A stretch of 64,000 bases of DNA from Halorientalis persicus. GTDB taxonomy: Archaea; Halobacteriota; Halobacteria; Halobacteriales; Haloarculaceae. The translations under genes were made by a program, and so were the position numbers. This document shows, in pieces, positions 44,263 through 53,873 of the stretch. The DNA is taken from NCBI RefSeq assembly GCF_900110215.1, contig NZ_FOCX01000022.1, positions 1-64,000 of the forward strand, written 5' to 3'. The notes beneath the pieces were generated by a model that had not been told where the DNA came from, searched no databases, and saw nothing but the letters and a program-made list of their open reading frames with translations. The stretch's first letter is position 1; each line of letters starts with the position of its first letter.

Positions 44263-47200
44263 ATGACAGGAACACACGACAAGATTCGCAGTCTGTTCCT
44301 CGCGACGCTGATGGTTACGTCGGTATTCGCCGGCTTCATCGCGTTCTCGGGAGCAGCTGCTGGTGCGGCTAACTCCGCATCATATAGCGGTGTTACTACC
44401 TATTCCGGTACTGACACCGTCTCGATCCCTGAAGATGGATCGGCTACGGTTAGTATCGACACGGCAACGAACAGTGACGATATCATCGCAGTCGCGTCAA
44501 AGGACACTTCGTACTCGTCCAACGACGTGGAGTCCGGAACTAGCTCCGGAGCGGGAACGGTTTCGCTCGATTTCACTGGTGCCGCTCCCGGTGCTTACAA
44601 CGTTTACCTTGGAGCCGCCAGTAGCGGCTCCCCGGACCTGAGCGACGGCGATTCGCTCAGTGACTGGGCAGACGTTGAACTGAGCACCCTCTCGCACGGT
44701 CAGGGTGTCATCGCTTCTCAGAGCGACGACGATCCCACCGAACGCCAGAGCAACCGGTTCGACGCGAGACTCGCTTCCGGTGACACCTACTGGCAGGGTC
44801 AGCGCCTCGTCATCAAGAAGCCTGACTTGGCCGACCAGCAGCTCGATATCCGTGAGACTGAGAGCGCCGACGGTGGCGGCGAACGCATCCCGTCCGGTTC
44901 GCTCGTCCGTGAGGTCTCCCTCGACAGCAACGGTGAAGCGGTCATCAACACCGAGAACCTCGAAGGGACCTATGCGATCACCAACGGTCAGGGTAACAAC
45001 GCAGTCCTCAACTTCAACGACGGTGTCGCTGGACCTAAGGACTTCGCCGATGACGACGGTGCAAATAACGGCGAGTTCGACGACAACGGTGAAGTTGACA
45101 CGGACTATGTCAACAACGGTGACAGCGACACGATCAACGATGTCGTTCAGGCTGCATCCTTCGCCGTCACGTCCCAGAACGTGAACATCGGCTTCCAGTC
45201 CGATGAATCGGCGCAGGACGAGATCTACCTTGAGGCTGACTCAGCTCGGACCGGCTACAACCTGCTGGTCGAAGCTGACGGCCTCGACGACGACGAGATC
45301 GTCAACGTCTTCGACGACGAGTTCGAGGACGGTGACAGCGACAACTCGCTCGGTGACGTCTTCGACGCAAGTGAAGGCAGTGCCGACGATGGTGACTTCG
45401 GTGCTGACCTCTCGAGTGACAGCTACGACGACGGTGTTGTCTTCGAGAACGTCAACAGTGACGCCAACATCACGGCCAACTTCTCGACCGTCGACATCGG
45501 CGACTACGAGTTCTCGTTCGAGGTCACCGACACCGGTGTCTCGGACACCTCGTCTGTCTCCGTGACTGAAGAGGACGACGTCAACGCGGAGATCCTTCGT
45601 GGCGGCGTCGCCACGGCCGCACAGGGTGACTTCGCTGTCATCCCGATCCAGCTCGAAGAGACGGACGAAGCCAAGGTCAACGTCGGCTTCAACGACGTCA
45701 ACTTCAACGCGAGCTTCCGGGTCGAAGACGGTAACGACGACGGTGTCGTTACAGTCGAAATGAACACGTTCATCGCGGGTCGGGAAGACGGCGATCTCCC
45801 GGGCTACGTGATCAACGAAATCGGTACTGATTGGACGGACGACGACGATTCCCGGACGGTGTCTGAGAGCAACGACATCGCGAACGAAACGCTAGACCTC
45901 GCTCTCTCGGCTAGCGACAACGAGGACTCGGTCACTACGACGTCTGGCTCCGACGACATCTCGACCGATGAACTCGGTATGGTCGCCCGTAAGGCGGACG
46001 ACCTAGGCGCCAGTCCGCCGACTGCTGGAGTCGGTATCGAAGGTCCGATGGAACCCGACCAGTACGACGTCAACGTCACCTACCAGGGTAACGAACTCGA
46101 CGTCGGTACGGTCCAGGTCGTCGAGCCGCAGGTCTCGGACATCAAGAGCTGGACGATGCCCGGCGATGTCTTCTCCGACGTGGAGGAAGACGAGACCGCG
46201 GAGATCTACGAGTACGTCAACGCTGGCGAACTGACCCAGACCAACAACGTCGCGGAAGAAGACGTGCTGGTCTACCAGATCCAGTCGACCAGTATGTTCG
46301 GCGCGCTGAAGTTCGTGGAAGAAGGCACGAACGACTACGCGAAGGCGCTGAACAAGATCGCCAGCTACGACAACACTGACAGCTTCAAGTTCTCGGTTGA
46401 GCAGACCGAGGATACTACCTCAGCGAACCAGCAGGAGAAAGAGCTGGTTCTCTCCAACAGCAACAACAACGGTATCAAGGTCGTTCCGGACGAGCGCAAC
46501 TCTTCCCTCTTCGTCGTGATGAAGGAAGATAACCTGCAGCTCGTTCGTGAGGACCTGGAAGACACTGTTGCCGGTGGTACCTTCGGTGGAGAAGCCAACC
46601 TCGGCATGGACGACGGCGAGAGCTACGTCGCCAACTGGACCACGTTCGAGGACTCCGACATCGGTGACGACACGCAGACGGTCACCGACCGTGCGTCCAT
46701 CACCGAGAAGTCCATCGAGTTCGACGTCGACGCGGGTGACGTCATCCGCGTCGCCGCCGCAGAAGGCCAGACGGTCTCTGGCTCCACGAGCGTCGCCCCC
46801 GGTACGGAGCTGAACCTCCGACTTCGCTCCACGGGCGACACGCCGTTCCTCGAGGACCCCGAAGCGATCGTTAGCGAGAACCGCACGTTCAGCACGACGG
46901 TCGATCTCTCCGACCGCGCGTAGAACGCGTCGTTCTCCGCCAACGCGCAGGGCTTCGACGAGGACTACGACACGCCCGGCGTCATCGGTGACGCGCCGAC
47001 CGCGGACGTCACCTTCGACGACCAGGAAGTCTCCCAGCAGGGTACCGTCGAAGTCTCCGGTACCCTCTCCGAGGGTGGCTTCGTCTCGATCCGCTCCGGC
47101 TCCGCCGACGGTGAGGTCATCGGTGCGACCGAATACCTCAGCGAAGGCGACTTCACCGAGCAGATCGAAGTGACGCCGCTGTCCAACGAGTCCACCCTCT

Positions 47201-47517
47201 ACGCGGTGGCTCACATGGACACGAACGACAACGAGGCGCTGGACTTCACCGGTCCCGACAGTCCGGACGGTCCGTACATGTTGAACGGTTCGGCCGTGAG
47301 CGACGACGCCACGGTCTCGCCGGCCAGCACGGAAACGCCGGACACGGACACGCCGGACACGGACACGCCGGACACGGACACGTCCACGCCTGACACCGGT
47401 GGCGACGGTGGGACCGACGCAGCCACGACCACCGAGACTGGGCCCGGCTTCACCGCCGTGCTCGCTCTCGTCGCACTGGTCGCCGCTGCGCTCCTCGCAG
47501 TCCGCCGCCGCGACTAA
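44263..47517 (+). pseudogene. csg: S-layer glycoprotein, interrupted by one in-frame TAG
   Basis: The frame codes for 1084 positions. Signal peptide MTGTHDKIRSLFLATLMVTS continues to about residue 36. A long acidic beta-rich ectodomain has many N-glycosylation sequons. Then come a Thr/Asp/Pro repeat (TDTPDTDTPDTDT, 47335-47390) and a PGF-CTERM tail, ETGPGFTAVLALVALVAAALLAVRRRD. Codon 887 (46921-46923) is TAG; 197 codons follow without another stop and with the same composition. A stop here removes the sorting tail that archaeosortase needs. It may be a point mutation (CAG to TAG), a sequence error, or be read through. Only the long reading has the family's expected C-terminus. Confidence 0.85.
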
Positions 47518-47549
47518 CTACCGGAATCCCTTCCGGCCCTAACTGACGC

Positions 47550-47557
47550 TTTTCTTT
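47550..47557 (+). terminator. T-rich terminator after S-layer gene
   Basis: TTTTCTTT lies 33 bp after the stop, in GC-rich DNA. It suits archaeal termination of a strongly expressed gene. Confidence 0.4.
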
Positions 47558-47560
47558 CGA

Positions 47561-47576
47561 CGCTACCCGGGTAGCG
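47561..47576. repeat. Perfect 16-bp palindrome upstream of artA
   Basis: CGCTACCCGGGTAGCG has no spacer. It could be an operator for artA or part of the S-layer 3' end. No role is shown. Confidence 0.35.
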
Positions 47577-47679
47577 ACAGCGCCGTGTCCACGGCGGTAT
47601 CGCGCGGGACGCGCGATCGTGTCCGACACGCTCCAGTAACGACAAGACATATGAGCGACTTCGCCCTACGAATTCCTGA

Positions 47680-48648
47680 ATGATCGAGACGGTGCTGGGC
47701 GTCCTGGCGTGGTTCTCACAGTGGTCGGATCCGCTGGCGTGGCTGGTGGTCGCGACGTTCGTCGTCGGCGCGGTCCTCGACTGGTACGACCTGTCCCGCG
47801 ACGCCGCCCGGACCGTCACCGTCGCCGCGTGGGTGCTGTTCGCGTTCTTCTGGTTCACCCAGATCTACAGCTTCGCGTTCGTCCACAAGAGCATCGTCGA
47901 GGGGATCGGGACGCTGATCGCGGTCCCCGGCAGTCTGTACGTCGCACTCCTGATCCGGCGGGGGCGTGACTCGCTGTTCGTCCTCTCGCGAGCCGTCGCG
48001 GTGATGGGGGCCGTCTTTCTGCCTTTCGAGGCGATCCTCGTCCTGCAGGAAGTCCTCATCGAGCTGGTCACCCGGCAGACCGAGTTCCTGATGAGTCTGC
48101 TGGGGTACCAGCCGGAGGTCGTTCTCGGGAGCACGATCGATTCGAGCCACGAGCCGTTCCGGAACACGTTCGTCTTCCACCCCGAACCGGGCTACCGGAT
48201 CACGTACACGATCATCATCGCGTGTACCGGGATCGGGAGCATGGCGATCTTCGTGGGGCTGATCGCGGCCGTGCGTGCCCCCCTCCAGCGGAAACTCCGC
48301 GCGCTGGCGATCTCGATTCCCGTGATCTACGCGCTGAATCTGGTCCGGAACGTGTTCATCGGGCTCTCCTTTGGCACCATGAAGATGCAGTTGGTTCCGG
48401 AGGCCACCGCGACCGTGTTCGCGTTCGATCTCGCGACGGACCCTGGACTGGTGTCGTACTACTGGGCCGATCGGATCCTCGCCCAGACCGGGTCCGTCCT
48501 CGCGCTGGTCGCGATTACGTGGCTGGTCGTGCGGGAACTCCCCGAGGTCCTGATTGTCATCGAGGATCTGCTGTACATGGCGACTGGAAGCGAGTACGAC
48601 CTCCGCGGGGCGCTCGGGGCCGCGCCCGTGCGCGCCGACGGCGAGTGA
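47680..48648 (+). CDS. artA: Archaeosortase A
   Basis: A 322-aa integral membrane transpeptidase with about eight helices. Active-site positions are in IIIACTGIGSMAIF (Cys) and LNLVRNVFIG (Arg), followed by a YYWADRILAQTGS segment. ArtA cleaves PGF-CTERM proteins and links them to membrane lipid. Its best-known substrate is the S-layer glycoprotein, encoded just upstream, a close physical pairing. Confidence 0.92.
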   Translation: MIETVLGVLAWFSQWSDPLAWLVVATFVVGAVLDWYDLSRDAARTVTVAAWVLFAFFWFTQIYSFAFVHKSIVEGIGTLIAVPGSLYVALLIRRGRDSLFVLSRAVAVMGAVFLPFEAILVLQEVLIELVTRQTEFLMSLLGYQPEVVLGSTIDSSHEPFRNTFVFHPEPGYRITYTIIIACTGIGSMAIFVGLIAAVRAPLQRKLRALAISIPVIYALNLVRNVFIGLSFGTMKMQLVPEATATVFAFDLATDPGLVSYYWADRILAQTGSVLALVAITWLVVRELPEVLIVIEDLLYMATGSEYDLRGALGAAPVRADGE

Positions 48649-48649
48649 G

Positions 48650-49429
48650 CTAGAGCGTTCGATCCGCGACGAGTGTCTCCGGTGCACCTGCGAGTTCGAC
48701 CAGCGCGTCGCGTTCGAGCAAGTGGAGGTCGCCGGGGAGGACCAGCAGGTGTAGCGGTGGGCCGAACTCCCGGTCGGTCAGCGCGTCGAGAGCGTCGGCG
48801 ACGACGGTCGGGTCTGCACTACCGGCCTGGCAGACAGCGACGGCGAGACGGTCGTCGTACTCGGCCGCCAGCAAGTCGGCGGCGGTGTCGGCGGTCATGT
48901 AGTCGTCGTCGGCGGCCTTGATGTCGAGGTAGACGAGGGTGTGGAGCCCTCGATCGGCGTTGTCGTCGACGGTCTCGACGACGCTGTCGGGGACGCCGGA
49001 GCCGCCGTGGGCGCGCTCGAATGGCAGCGTCGTGGCCTTCCCGAAGCGGTAGTTCTGGAGGCCGGTGAGCGAACTCGCGGCGGTCTGAGCGGTCGTGCCG
49101 TGGACGACGCGGGTGTCGATGCCTCGATCGTGGGCACGCAGGCGGAGGTCGACGTGGGTGGTCGAGATCATCGGGTCGCCGGCGGTCAGGAAGACGGCGT
49201 CTCCGTCGACCGCGGCGTCGAGGATCGGGTCGGGATCCTGTTCGACGCCGGCCCGGTCGCGGACCTCGATGTCGACGCCGTGGTGGGCTTCGAGATCGGG
49301 GACGGAGGTGCCGACGAGTTTCGAGGTGTAGAACTCGGCGAACGCTCGGTCTGCGGCGCGGAGGTGCTCCCGGCCCGCGACGGTGATCGAGCGCTCGTCG
49401 TACAGTCCGAGACCGACGAACGTGAGCAT
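48650..49429 (-). CDS. dphB: Diphthine synthase
   Basis: A 259-aa SAM-dependent methyltransferase of the tetrapyrrole-methylase fold. Motifs MLTFVGLGLYDERSITVAG, EFYTSKLVGT, TAGDPMISTTHVDLRLRA and HGTTAQTAASSLTGLQNYRFGKATTLPF are diagnostic. It methylates the modified histidine of elongation factor 2 during diphthamide synthesis. Convergent with artA and divergent from trm5. Confidence 0.95.
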   Translation of the reverse strand: MLTFVGLGLYDERSITVAGREHLRAADRAFAEFYTSKLVGTSVPDLEAHHGVDIEVRDRAGVEQDPDPILDAAVDGDAVFLTAGDPMISTTHVDLRLRAHDRGIDTRVVHGTTAQTAASSLTGLQNYRFGKATTLPFERAHGGSGVPDSVVETVDDNADRGLHTLVYLDIKAADDDYMTADTAADLLAAEYDDRLAVAVCQAGSADPTVVADALDALTDREFGPPLHLLVLPGDLHLLERDALVELAGAPETLVADRTL

Positions 49430-49510
49430 ACCCCTGCTGGGGTGGCGGGGCGGTTAAACGGCCCGACACGGAACCGAAGGCTTACCGCCCGCGGTGGCCC
49501 ACGGAGCAAT

Positions 49511-50500
49511 ATGTCGGTGCCATGCGTGCGTGTCGCCCGCGAGGACGGCGAGCGCGCCCGCCAGGACCTCGCGGCCGCCGAGCTGATCGACGACACCCAC
49601 CAGATCGAACACGACGAGGGATGGCTGTACATCCCCGTCGTCGACCCGGCCGCCGTGCCCGAGGGACTCACCGTGGTCGAGCACGACGCACCGGCCCGCG
49701 AGACCCAGACGATGCCGGCGGATCTGGTCGACTTCGATGTCTCCTACGAACGGATCGGTGACGTAGCGATCGTCGACGAGGACGACGACGAGCGCGCACG
49801 CGCCCTGGCCGACGCCATCGTCGAGTCGGCGCTGCCCGTCCACACCGTCCTGAACCGCGCCTCGAAGGTCAAAGGCGACCTCCGGGTCCGTGACTGGGAG
49901 GTGCTGGCCGGTGACGGGAACGCGACGGAGACGGTCCACCGCGAGTACGGCTGTGAGTTCGCGGTCGATCTGGCCGAGGTCTACTTCTCCCCGCGGCTGG
50001 CGACCGAGCGCCACCGCGTCGCCGAGCAGGTTCGAGACGGTGAGCGAGCGTTCGATATGTTCGCGGGCGTCGGCCCGTTCGTGATTCCGTTCGCGAAGCG
50101 CGGTGCCGAGACCGTCGGCGTCGATCTGAACGGGACGGCGATCGAGTACCTCCGGGAGAACGCCCGTCGCAACGGCGTCGCGGATCGCGTGACCGCCATC
50201 GAGGGGGACGTGCGTGACGTGGCCGGCAAGTACGAGGACTGGGCCGACCGGATCGTGATGAACCTGCCCCACAGTGCCGACGACTTTCTCGACACCGCGG
50301 TGTCGCTGGCGGGCGACGAGGCAGTCCTGCACTACTACGACATCCAGCACGAGGACGATCCGTACGGCCCGGGTGAGCGGGCGATTAGGGCGGCGGCCCA
50401 ACCGGAGTACGACGTGACTGTCGAGACGCGCCACACCGTGCGGTCCTACGCCCCCCACGAACTCAACGTGGTGCTGGACGTGCGGCTGACGCGGGTGTGA
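49511..50500 (+). CDS. trm5: tRNA (guanine37-N1)-methyltransferase Trm5
   Basis: 329 aa from MSVPCVRVAREDGERARQDL. An N-terminal D1-like domain precedes a Rossmann fold with FDMFAGVGPFVIPFAKRGAETVGVDLNGTAIEYL and catalytic NLPHSADDFLD. It methylates G37 next to the anticodon to prevent frameshifting. ATG 49511 is taken because earlier codons lie in the shadow of dphB. Confidence 0.93.
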   Translation: MSVPCVRVAREDGERARQDLAAAELIDDTHQIEHDEGWLYIPVVDPAAVPEGLTVVEHDAPARETQTMPADLVDFDVSYERIGDVAIVDEDDDERARALADAIVESALPVHTVLNRASKVKGDLRVRDWEVLAGDGNATETVHREYGCEFAVDLAEVYFSPRLATERHRVAEQVRDGERAFDMFAGVGPFVIPFAKRGAETVGVDLNGTAIEYLRENARRNGVADRVTAIEGDVRDVAGKYEDWADRIVMNLPHSADDFLDTAVSLAGDEAVLHYYDIQHEDDPYGPGERAIRAAAQPEYDVTVETRHTVRSYAPHELNVVLDVRLTRV

Positions 50501-50641
50501 GTCGCGGTGGCGTCCCTGTGGGACGATCCGATTCGCAACCCTTATTGCGGTTATACGCTCACAATTTGATGCACGCAGACGCGTGCCGGCGTCCTGCAGA
50601 GCGACGCGATGCAGGGCTCGGGATGTACACGAAGTGAGCGT

Positions 50642-50715
50642 GCCGGTGTAGCTCAGACTGGCAGAGCGATTCCTTCGTAAGGAATAGGCCGAGGGTTCAA
50701 ATCCCTCCACCGGCT
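50642..50715 (+). tRNA. tRNA-Thr (anticodon CGU)
   Basis: Acceptor GCCGGTG (50642-50648) pairs with CACCGGC (50708-50714), discriminator T. The anticodon arm ATTCC-TTCGTAA-GGAAT gives anticodon CGT. The T-arm is GAGGG-TTCAAAT-CCCTC. No intron, and CCA is not encoded. The leader has an AT-rich TTATTGCGGTTATACGC stretch about 100 bp upstream. Confidence 0.95.
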
Positions 50716-50771
50716 TTCTGTTGCGAGTGATTCGGAGTAGCGAACGCTCCGTCAGACTCTCTCTTCCAGTC

Positions 50772-52070
50772 TCACGCGTAGCCAAGGTCCTCCAGTCGTT
50801 CGCGGACGGGGTCGGAGAGGGACTCCTCACCGTCGCCGACGGGACGGGGCTCCAGATCGCTTCGGAGGGCACGCAGTCGCGACCGGGGGTCGCCGTCGAA
50901 CTCGCCGACGGTCCCGAAGCCGTCGGTGTGGGTCTCGTAGGCGTAGGAGCCGTCGGCGGCGACGAAGCCCCAGAGCGGTGACCGGCGACGGTCGAGTTCG
51001 TCGAGCGGGGCGTCCCGACGCTCGAACTGCGCGTCGTGGAACGGGAGGGGGCCGTGGTACTCGACGAGGCGGTCCACGGGCTGGGGATCGTCGAGCAGGT
51101 TCTGACCGCGACCCGCTCCCTCGATCCCGGCGAGGTCCGCGACGGTCCGGTGGACGTCGAGGAGGCTGACGACCCGGTTCTCCCGGCCCTCCAGACCGGG
51201 ACCGCTGACGACCAGGGGGACCCGGGTCAACTCGGGGTAGAGGCCGAAGGAGTGGTTGACCATGCCGTGTTCGCCGAACAGTTCGCCGTGGTCGGAGCAG
51301 GTGATGACGTAGTCGAAGGAGTCCCGGAGTTCGGTGAATATCTCGCGGTACGTCTCCGAGAGGGCGGTGACCGAGCGGCGATAGGCGTTGCGGGCCCGGT
51401 CCAGGTCGATCGGGCTCTCGGTGAAGGCGTCGGCGGCGACGACCACGACGGGCTCGTCGCTGGGGTTCGGCGGGTAGTATGGGGTGTGGGCCTCCATGAG
51501 GTTGAGAAAGCAGAACTCGCGGTCGCCGAAGTCGGTCGCTCGCAGGCGGTCGCGGACGGCAGGGGCACCACCGTCGGCCGGCGAGCGGGTGAAGAGGTCG
51601 TACCCTTCACGGAGCGAGCGGGCGGTGTCACAGTCGGCGCGCAGGCACTGCCAGAGGGCATCGAGGTAGCGGCGGTAGCCGGTCGCGGTGCTCTCCTCGA
51701 AGCAGGTGCCCCAGTCGAAGGAATCGGGGTGGTAGGCATCGAGGCTGGCGTATCCGACGACCTCGTCGAACCCACGCTCCCAGCCGTCGTAGCGGCGGAG
51801 TTGCGGGTTCGCGGTGAACGCCCGCGTCCGGTAGCCCGCGGCCGAGAGCCGTTCGGCCAGGGTCGGCTCCATACAGTCGAGGGCAGGGGCCCGGCTGTGG
51901 ACGCCGACTTCGCTGGCGTAGCGGCCGGTGAACAGGGCGGCGTGGACCGGAACGGTCCAGTGAGAGGGCGAGAACGCGCTGGTGAACCGTCGGCCGGGGA
52001 GCCAGTCGAAGGCCCTGGTGAACTCGTCGTACCGTAGCGTGTCGAGGACGACGACGGCGACGTTGTCCAT
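50772..52070 (-). CDS. Sulfatase/alkaline-phosphatase-fold enzyme
   Basis: 432 aa. Metal-binding VVVLDTLRYDEF opens the fold, then HWTVPVHAALFTG where sulfatases have their nucleophile, and late CSDHGELFGEHG. The usual Cys or Ser (C/S-x-P-S-R) is replaced by T-x-P-x-H, so a formylglycine sulfatase is unlikely. A Thr-nucleophile transferase acting on glycans or lipids is more plausible. The flippase gene next door and the nearby S-layer genes suggest an envelope role. Confidence 0.82.
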   Translation of the reverse strand: MDNVAVVVLDTLRYDEFTRAFDWLPGRRFTSAFSPSHWTVPVHAALFTGRYASEVGVHSRAPALDCMEPTLAERLSAAGYRTRAFTANPQLRRYDGWERGFDEVVGYASLDAYHPDSFDWGTCFEESTATGYRRYLDALWQCLRADCDTARSLREGYDLFTRSPADGGAPAVRDRLRATDFGDREFCFLNLMEAHTPYYPPNPSDEPVVVVAADAFTESPIDLDRARNAYRRSVTALSETYREIFTELRDSFDYVITCSDHGELFGEHGMVNHSFGLYPELTRVPLVVSGPGLEGRENRVVSLLDVHRTVADLAGIEGAGRGQNLLDDPQPVDRLVEYHGPLPFHDAQFERRDAPLDELDRRRSPLWGFVAADGSYAYETHTDGFGTVGEFDGDPRSRLRALRSDLEPRPVGDGEESLSDPVRERLEDLGYA

Positions 52071-52246
52071 GTCCCCGGGTCTGGATGGTGGCGTTTGGTT
52101 ATGCGTTCGCTTCCGGGCGACGGGTGGGGGGTCGTAGCTCGACCGTACCGAGATCTGCCGGCGTCAGTCCCGCTCGGACGGTCGGGAGCGCGTGCCGACA
52201 GCCGTGGCTTACCGTAACCGTAGGAACTGATTGTGGCGATCGGGTG

Positions 52247-53746
52247 TCAGGAGACCAGCGATCGGAGGACACGACCGACGGGGGAAGGGACCGTCGCCGC
52301 GACCGCCCGGAGCTCGACGGTGTCGACGGCCCCGGTGGCGAGTGCCACGGCCCAGAACAGGCAGAAGCCGACCAGCGGGACGACGGCCAGTGCGACGACG
52401 GTCGAGCCCACCAGCAGATCCAGGCCGACTATCGACGGCGCGGCGACGGCGACGGTCGCCAGTGCGCGGACGGGGCGCACGCCAGCCAGCGGATCGTACC
52501 CCAGATAGCGGGCACAGACCACCTGCAGGGCGAACATCGACCCGTAGCTCGCGCTGGTCGCCATCCCCGCGCCGATCATCCCGTACCTCGGGATTAGCAG
52601 CCAGTTGAGTGCGGCGTTTCCGCCCGCCGCGACCGTCGTCGCGAGGATCAGTGGCACCAGCCGGCCGCTGGCCTTGTTGATGCCGTACAGCGGGCGGGCC
52701 AGCGAGAACCCGACGGCACCGGGCAACAGGACCAGCAGGGGGCCGAGGACGACCGCGAACTCCTGGCCGTAGTACAGCGGGACGAACCGGTCGGCCAGCG
52801 CGAATACGCCGATCGCCAGCAAGGCGGTGAACAGGAACACGTACCGGGTGACGGTGCCGGCGAGTCGTTCGACCCGTTCGTGGCGACCCTCGGTCCACAG
52901 ATCCGCCGTCGAGTGTAAGAGGAGCGTCTGGATCGCGGTGGGGACGAGCCACATATACTGGGCGAGCGCGAGCGCCGCTTTGTAAAAGCCGGTCCTGGCG
53001 CTGTCGGTCAACACCCCGAGCATCAACACGTCGACGTGGAACAGCGACATCAGGAGCAAGACCAGGACGACGTTGAGGCCGTTGAACGAGAGCAACTCCT
53101 GGTGGGGGAGTGAGCCGTCCCGGGCCGAGAGGGCGCTCCGGATGGACACGCGACGAGCCAGCAGAGCGAAGCCGACGACGGTGAACAGGGTGGCGGCGAT
53201 GGCCTTGGCGGCGAGAAAGCCCGCGACGCCGAACCCGGCCGTCGCCAGCCCGAGGCCGATGCCGACGAACACGAGCTTGCCGACGACCGATAGCGACTCC
53301 GAGTACGGTTCCAGTCCCAGCCCCAGCAGGGCTCGCCGGGTGAACGACCGTAGTTGTGCGGTAAGCACGAGTCCAGCGAGCAGGTAGAAGTACGTCTCGA
53401 ATCGCGGGGCGAGCAGGCGAGAGACGAGGCCCGACCAGGTGACGCCCGCGACGGCGAGACTACCGAGGACGGCGAGGAGGAGGGCGAGCCGGAGGTAAAA
53501 GCCGACGATCCGCTCGCGCCAGGCGTCGGTCCGGTCCTCGGCGACGAACTTCTGGACGCCCTCGGTGACGCCGGAACTCACGAGGATCATCAACAGCGAG
53601 AACGTGGATAGCAGGAAGGCGTAGTCGCCGTAGCCGGTCGGGCCGAGTACTCTGACGATGAGCGGGAGTGTGGCGACGCCGATCAGCGACATCAGGAGCT
53701 TCGCGTTGACGATCGAGAGGAAGCCGCTCGTCAGACTACGTTGCAT
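52247..53746 (-). CDS. Lipid-linked oligosaccharide flippase (MOP/Wzx type)
   Basis: About 499 aa from MQRSLTSGFLSIVNAKLLMS, with some fourteen helices. Motifs LGPTGYGDYAFLLS and NALLxW-like NAALNWLLIPRYGMIGAGMAT are typical. It would move dolichol-linked sugars across the membrane for N-glycosylation or polysaccharide. It is the upstream neighbour of the sulfatase-fold gene on the same strand. Confidence 0.88.
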   Translation of the reverse strand: MQRSLTSGFLSIVNAKLLMSLIGVATLPLIVRVLGPTGYGDYAFLLSTFSLLMILVSSGVTEGVQKFVAEDRTDAWRERIVGFYLRLALLLAVLGSLAVAGVTWSGLVSRLLAPRFETYFYLLAGLVLTAQLRSFTRRALLGLGLEPYSESLSVVGKLVFVGIGLGLATAGFGVAGFLAAKAIAATLFTVVGFALLARRVSIRSALSARDGSLPHQELLSFNGLNVVLVLLLMSLFHVDVLMLGVLTDSARTGFYKAALALAQYMWLVPTAIQTLLLHSTADLWTEGRHERVERLAGTVTRYVFLFTALLAIGVFALADRFVPLYYGQEFAVVLGPLLVLLPGAVGFSLARPLYGINKASGRLVPLILATTVAAGGNAALNWLLIPRYGMIGAGMATSASYGSMFALQVVCARYLGYDPLAGVRPVRALATVAVAAPSIVGLDLLVGSTVVALAVVPLVGFCLFWAVALATGAVDTVELRAVAATVPSPVGRVLRSLVS

Positions 53747-53873
53747 CGACCGGCCCGTCGACGCCAACCGTCATTGTAATGGAGTTTCTAGCTCCGTGAC
53801 TACCGGACGGACACCGACGTTGTGCGCCGAAACGCCCTCAACCCTTAACAGTACACTCACCGAAAGGGCCGAC

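Noticed and set aside
46921-46923. Pyrrolysine or other recoding of TAG
   Set aside because: TAG ends normal genes here (for example P450 at 17566, corA at 30746, pilin at 31313, HTH regulator at 14620), and no recoding element or pyl gene is seen.
47335-47390. Short tandem repeat taken as a CRISPR or mobile repeat
   Set aside because: It encodes the Thr-Asp-Pro stalk of the S-layer protein, normal for this family.
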